From contig JAIRPZ010000207.1 in assembly GCA_031256755.1 (NCBI GenBank), forward strand, positions 1 to 8,823: DNA of 8,823 nt. The letters are read 5' to 3'. This DNA is from Planctomycetaceae bacterium (lineage in GTDB: Bacteria; Planctomycetota; Planctomycetia; Pirellulales; Thermoguttaceae). Under the pieces are notes generated by a model, which was not told where the DNA came from, made no database searches, and saw only the letters and a list, made by a program, of their open reading frames with translations. Both the position numbers and the translations under genes were made by a program. Each line of letters begins with the position of its first letter. The first letter of the stretch is position 1. Shown here in pieces: positions 6,684-8,823 of the stretch.

Positions 6684-7310
6684 TCACAGCACCAGCCGGA
6701 GCAGTTCTTCGGCAAATGCCCGTTTGCTGCCGGTAAAGGTTATCCGCAATTCGCCGCCGGCATCGAATACATAAAACGAAGATTCCGCTCTGCCGATGGA
6801 TTCCGGTGAATTCAGCACAACGAAATCGCAGTTTTTCCGTTTCATTTTTTCCAAAGCGCGTTGCGGACGCTGTCCTTGTTCGGTTTCCAATGCAAAGGCA
6901 ATGCTCCACTGTTCCGGTCGTTTTATTGTGCCGGCGGATGCCAGAATATCCGGCGTTTCGGAAAAAACCATAGAAACGGTGCGGGCATCTTTCGGCTTTG
7001 AAATTTTTTCTTTGGAAAAAACAACGGGACGAAAATCGCACGGAGCCGCTGCGCCGATTATGCCGGTACACGCAGGAAAAAGACGAAGACATTGTTCCTG
7101 CATTTGTTCGGTGGTTTCCGCCCAATACACTTCCGCACCGGCCGGATACATAACGGAAACGCAGCCGCTGACGATGACAGGCAGACCGCCGTACCGCAGC
7201 ACGGATTCCGCCAGCGCAGCCCCCATCTGTCCGCTCGAAGCATTCGTCAGATAACGCACCGGATCAAGATATTCCCGCGTCGGTCCTGATGTGATAAGTA
7301 TCCGGTTCAT
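6684..7310 (-). CDS. coaB: Stand-alone phosphopantothenoylcysteine synthetase (CoaB)
   Basis: CoaB joins 4'-phosphopantothenate and cysteine using a nucleotide triphosphate, the second step of coenzyme A synthesis from pantothenate. The 208-residue protein matches the C-terminal half of E. coli CoaBC. It has the opening strand ILITSGPTRE (4-13), DPVRYLTNASSG (16-27, corresponding to the SNHSSG motif), AAAPCDFRP (87-95, corresponding to AAVADYR), lysines at 100, 102 and 105, SETPDIL (117-123), AFALETE (138-144) and CDFVVLN (161-167). The flavin-dependent decarboxylase half (CoaC) is not fused and is not in the window, so it must be encoded elsewhere. The start codon overlaps the stop of the upstream DUF2461 gene by ATGA, so the two are probably co-transcribed and translationally coupled. 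A clear terminator follows. Everything looks complete; Cys91 replaces the commoner Ala/Asp surroundings but this is not known to be critical. Confidence 0.9.
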   Translation of the reverse strand: MNRILITSGPTREYLDPVRYLTNASSGQMGAALAESVLRYGGLPVIVSGCVSVMYPAGAEVYWAETTEQMQEQCLRLFPACTGIIGAAAPCDFRPVVFSKEKISKPKDARTVSMVFSETPDILASAGTIKRPEQWSIAFALETEQGQRPQRALEKMKRKNCDFVVLNSPESIGRAESSFYVFDAGGELRITFTGSKRAFAEELLRLVL

Positions 7311-8074
7311 TCGTTTTGTTTCCTTTCTGACCCTTTCCGTGCCGCAGATGATACAGAACTTGTCCGTGCCGCCGCAGCCCGCCAGAGAAAATCATAAAGC
7401 GGTTTGAAAAAAACAAATTTGTCAATAATGAAATCCGTCAATTTCGGACTGTAAAGAATTTTGTCCGGTTTGTAAGTACCGATAACGGCAAGCGTCGTTT
7501 TGCATTGATACCATGGGAAAACGGCTTTCCGGTATTCGCGGGGCAGATGTTCACAGGACAGCGGACGTTTATATTGTTCCGCTTCCAGTTTGATTGTTTT
7601 ATTTTTGCATACTGTTTTGATGATTTCCCGAAAATGCTGCGGTGCATGATCGATTTGCTGCCGGAAATTCCGCATGGTTGCCGCATCCGCCTGATAGATT
7701 CCCATACCTGTCATATAGTGCGTTGCGGTTATTTCAAAAAAGAAAACCGGCGTTGCTGTCCAGCAATCGGAGTTCCGCTTGAACGCAATCCAAATATTCG
7801 GGCGGTAGGGTGTTTTGTCAGACGCGAAGCGGGTATCGCGGTAAATTCGTGAAACTGTCCGCCGCGGGTCGGTAAAGATCAGCGGGTCAAGTTCCTGCAC
7901 CATCGGTGCCAGTTCAACGGCGAGTTGTTTGAACGGTTCGGCAACGGACTTCTGATATTCCGGTTTATGTTCCGCGAACCATTCCCGATTGTTGTTTTTG
8001 TCCAGCCGCCGGAAAAAATCCAAAGTATTCGGTGTAAAACCGCCGAAACGGGTCTTCTGTATGGTGTTCTGCAT
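7307..8074 (-). CDS. DUF2461/TIGR02453-family protein
   Basis: The 255-residue protein belongs to the DUF2461 family, whose function is not known to me. Family landmarks are visible: DFFRRLDKNNNREWF (19-33), SRIYRDTRFASDKTPYRPNI (75-94), and FFFEI followed by the glycine-bearing MGIYQAD (111-129). The LEAEQYKRPLSCEHL segment (163-177) and the helical IDKFVFFKPLYDFLW region (217-231) are also present. It has no signal peptide or membrane helix and is probably cytoplasmic. The last 23 residues are low-complexity, basic and serine/alanine-rich. Their end overlaps coaB by four bases (ATGA), making a two-gene operon. The ATG at 8074 has no Shine-Dalgarno but follows a -10 hexamer by 6 nt. The pairing with coaB is suggestive of co-expression only. 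Confidence 0.85.
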   Translation of the reverse strand: MQNTIQKTRFGGFTPNTLDFFRRLDKNNNREWFAEHKPEYQKSVAEPFKQLAVELAPMVQELDPLIFTDPRRTVSRIYRDTRFASDKTPYRPNIWIAFKRNSDCWTATPVFFFEITATHYMTGMGIYQADAATMRNFRQQIDHAPQHFREIIKTVCKNKTIKLEAEQYKRPLSCEHLPREYRKAVFPWYQCKTTLAVIGTYKPDKILYSPKLTDFIIDKFVFFKPLYDFLWRAAAARTSSVSSAARKGSERKQNE

Positions 8075-8080
8075 GGCTGT

Positions 8081-8108
8081 ATTTTACCATAACCGCAAAA
8101 TATGTCCA
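8081..8108 (-). promoter_or_regulatory. Sigma70-like promoter of the DUF2461-coaB operon
   Basis: On the minus strand TGGACA (8108-8103, 5/6 to TTGACA) is followed after 16 nt by TAAAAT (8086-8081, 5/6). The -10 ends 6 nt before the ATG at 8074, so the predicted transcription start falls at the start codon. Confidence 0.55.
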
Positions 8109-8126
8109 AAATTAGCGTATGGTGTT

Positions 8127-8333
8127 ATGCGGCATCTTTGCCCTGTATACGGATTTCCGCAACTGGTGAACAGGGGAAAGCCGAACAAGACGGCGATGGC
8201 AATAAAGACGAGCGGGGGCTATCAACAGTTGGCGGGTGTGGTGCTGCCGGAACTGCAAAGCGGCGAAACCATCACTTCGCACGATTCTTCGACCAACGGA
8301 CTGATCGCTTTTTACAAGAAATACCGGAAATGA
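8127..8333 (+). pseudogene. pgi: C-terminal remnant of glucose-6-phosphate isomerase
   Basis: The 68-codon frame from ATG 8127 ends QLAGVVLPEL...ITSHDSSTNGLIAFYKKYRK. This closely follows the E. coli Pgi C terminus as I remember it: QLA, LPEL, SHDSSTNGLI and the final YK/R-rich tail coincide. Pgi, the glycolytic enzyme interconverting glucose-6-phosphate and fructose-6-phosphate, is normally about 450-550 residues, so over 85% is missing. The first 30 or so residues do not read as the expected preceding helix (INSFDQWGVELGK in E. coli). The bases ATCAAC-AGT (INS in another frame, around 8220-8228) directly before QLA suggest an out-of-frame internal deletion. To the left, the divergent DUF2461 promoter begins within 20 bases, so no 5' part exists here. 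It could instead be a small gene reusing this tail, but a decayed fragment is more likely. An intact pgi would be expected elsewhere. Confidence 0.7.
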
Positions 8334-8335
8334 AA

Positions 8336-8359
8336 CAGGATGATGGCGTTATCATCCTG
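8336..8359 (+). terminator. Hairpin directly after the pgi remnant
   Basis: CAGGATGAT (8336-8344) pairs perfectly with ATCATCCTG (8351-8359) around a 6-nt loop, two bases after the remnant's TGA. The following bases are pyrimidine-rich (CCGCTCCCCTTCTCTT) but not a clean T run. It is probably the old pgi terminator, carried with the fragment. Confidence 0.45.
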
Positions 8360-8823
8360 CCGCTCCCCTTCTCTTGTCCAAAATCGAAAGCAGGGTACAA
8401 TACTGCCCTGTTGATGATATATTGCGTTGTTGCGCCGTATCATTAACAACAATCAGAAACAAAAAATTTAGAGTTCGTAGCAATTCATCAGCCGCTGAAA
8501 AGCGGATTGGTTGACTTCACTGTCCAACAGTTTTACTGTGTGAAGATAATCAATAGCAAGTATGAAAACCTGCGTTGCTCCCATTCGGGGGCGTGCGCAT
8601 ACTTGCAAGGTTATCTTCAGCGTTATGCTTTCGGTGTACTGAAAACGCACCTCCTGGACAGAGGGAAGAAAACCATTCTGATGAACGCACCGCTCCTGTC
8701 TTGAAGCGGTCTTGTCTGCGGTACTCGCCTGAACCCCGCATTGTCATGACAACCTTTTTTTACTTCGCCGGCACCGGAATGACGCAGGGACAGGTTACGC
8801 AGGAACACCTTCCATCCCTTGCC
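8360..8823. other. Hairpin-rich region without a convincing gene
   Basis: No gene can be supported in these 460 bases. Inverted repeats are dense: CAGGGTA/TGCCCTG at 8391-8410, ACAGT/ACTGT at 8527-8539, the nested stem-loop at 8541-8619, ACCGCT/AGCGGT near 8690-8710, and a perfect 12-nt palindrome TTGTCATGACAA at 8741-8752 followed by TTTTTTT at 8755-8761. A minus-strand frame (8650-8468, GTG start, 60 codons) ends in a protein-like stretch (AIDYLHTVKLLDSEVNQ, then AFQRLMNCYEL). It could be a decayed coding remnant, but its codon choice (four ATA) differs from the neighbours and it contains the long stem-loop. The content suggests intergenic repeat material or decayed mobile sequence; I cannot name a family. 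Confidence 0.4.
8541..8619. repeat. Nested inverted repeat (three stacked stems)
   Basis: TGAAGATAA (8541-8549) pairs perfectly with TTATCTTCA (8611-8619). Inside it GCAAGTATG (8556-8564) pairs perfectly with CATACTTGC (8598-8606). In the centre GCTCCC (8577-8582) pairs with GGGGGC (8587-8592, one wobble) around ATTC. The arms are separated by a 6/4-nt internal loop and then larger loops. The whole could fold as a 79-nt elongated hairpin in RNA from either strand. Confidence 0.6.

Noticed and set aside
6370..7125. A 251-codon minus-strand frame spanning the 3' end of the methyltransferase gene, the terminator and part of coaB.
   Set aside because: It crosses a clear terminator, is antisense to one solid gene and out of frame with another, and its Arg/Cys/Phe-rich translation looks like a shadow.
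7989..8126. Upstream extension of the pgi-tail frame back to 7989, giving a 114-residue ORF.
   Set aside because: The extension is antisense to the start of the DUF2461 gene and covers its promoter; its basic, low-quality translation bears no relation to Pgi.
1..8823. CRISPR arrays, tRNA genes, transposases, phage genes or a defence or toxin-antitoxin system.
   Set aside because: No regularly spaced repeats, tRNA arms or characteristic protein motifs were seen on either strand; every confident gene belongs to an ordinary chromosomal family or is an isolated unknown.

Overview
The window (8,823 bp, roughly half G+C) holds six complete recognisable or plausible protein genes, one gene remnant, and two stretches without a convincing gene. 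It looks like bacterial chromosome, not phage or plasmid: no integrase, transposase, CRISPR array, rRNA or tRNA was found. The best guess for the host is a Planctomycetota member of moderate GC. The reasons are a short NusA with planctomycete-like wording, a stand-alone CoaB instead of a CoaBC fusion, an exported PCMT with a C-terminal beta-rich extension, an AFTLIE-type prepilin, and almost no Shine-Dalgarno sequences. This is inference from remembered families; no search was run.

Layout: 1-273 is the window edge and the leader of a GspH/FimT-like pseudopilin gene (274-1050, +). A gene-poor 0.5 kb follows, then nusA (1729-2955, +, possibly starting at 1609) as a single-gene unit with its own promoter and hairpin. 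Converging on it is a leftward pair: a secreted protein of unknown function (4122-5078, -) and then a ThiF/MoeB-type E1-like adenylyltransferase (3023-4030, -). Diverging from the unknown gene is an exported protein-L-isoaspartate methyltransferase fused to a jelly-roll-like module (5293-6606, +). It converges on a leftward two-gene operon, a DUF2461 gene (7307-8074, -) overlapping coaB (6684-7310, -) by ATGA. Beyond lies an orphan C-terminal piece of glucose-6-phosphate isomerase (8127-8333, +) and a non-coding, hairpin-rich tail.

The genes do not form one pathway. They are housekeeping functions (transcription elongation, CoA synthesis, sulfur-carrier activation, protein repair) in short units of one or two genes.

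The most interesting pattern is in the starts. Five of the six transcription units have a sigma70-like -10 hexamer (at least 5/6 to TATAAT, each with a -35 partner) ending only 6-8 nt before an ATG. The predicted transcription start therefore falls at or next to the start codon, which suggests that leaderless mRNAs are the normal design here. For nusA this would add 40 residues to the N terminus. The other main observations are the truncated pgi remnant, the nested 9+9 bp stem-loop at 8541-8619, the exported PCMT fusion, and nusA without rimP or infB beside it.
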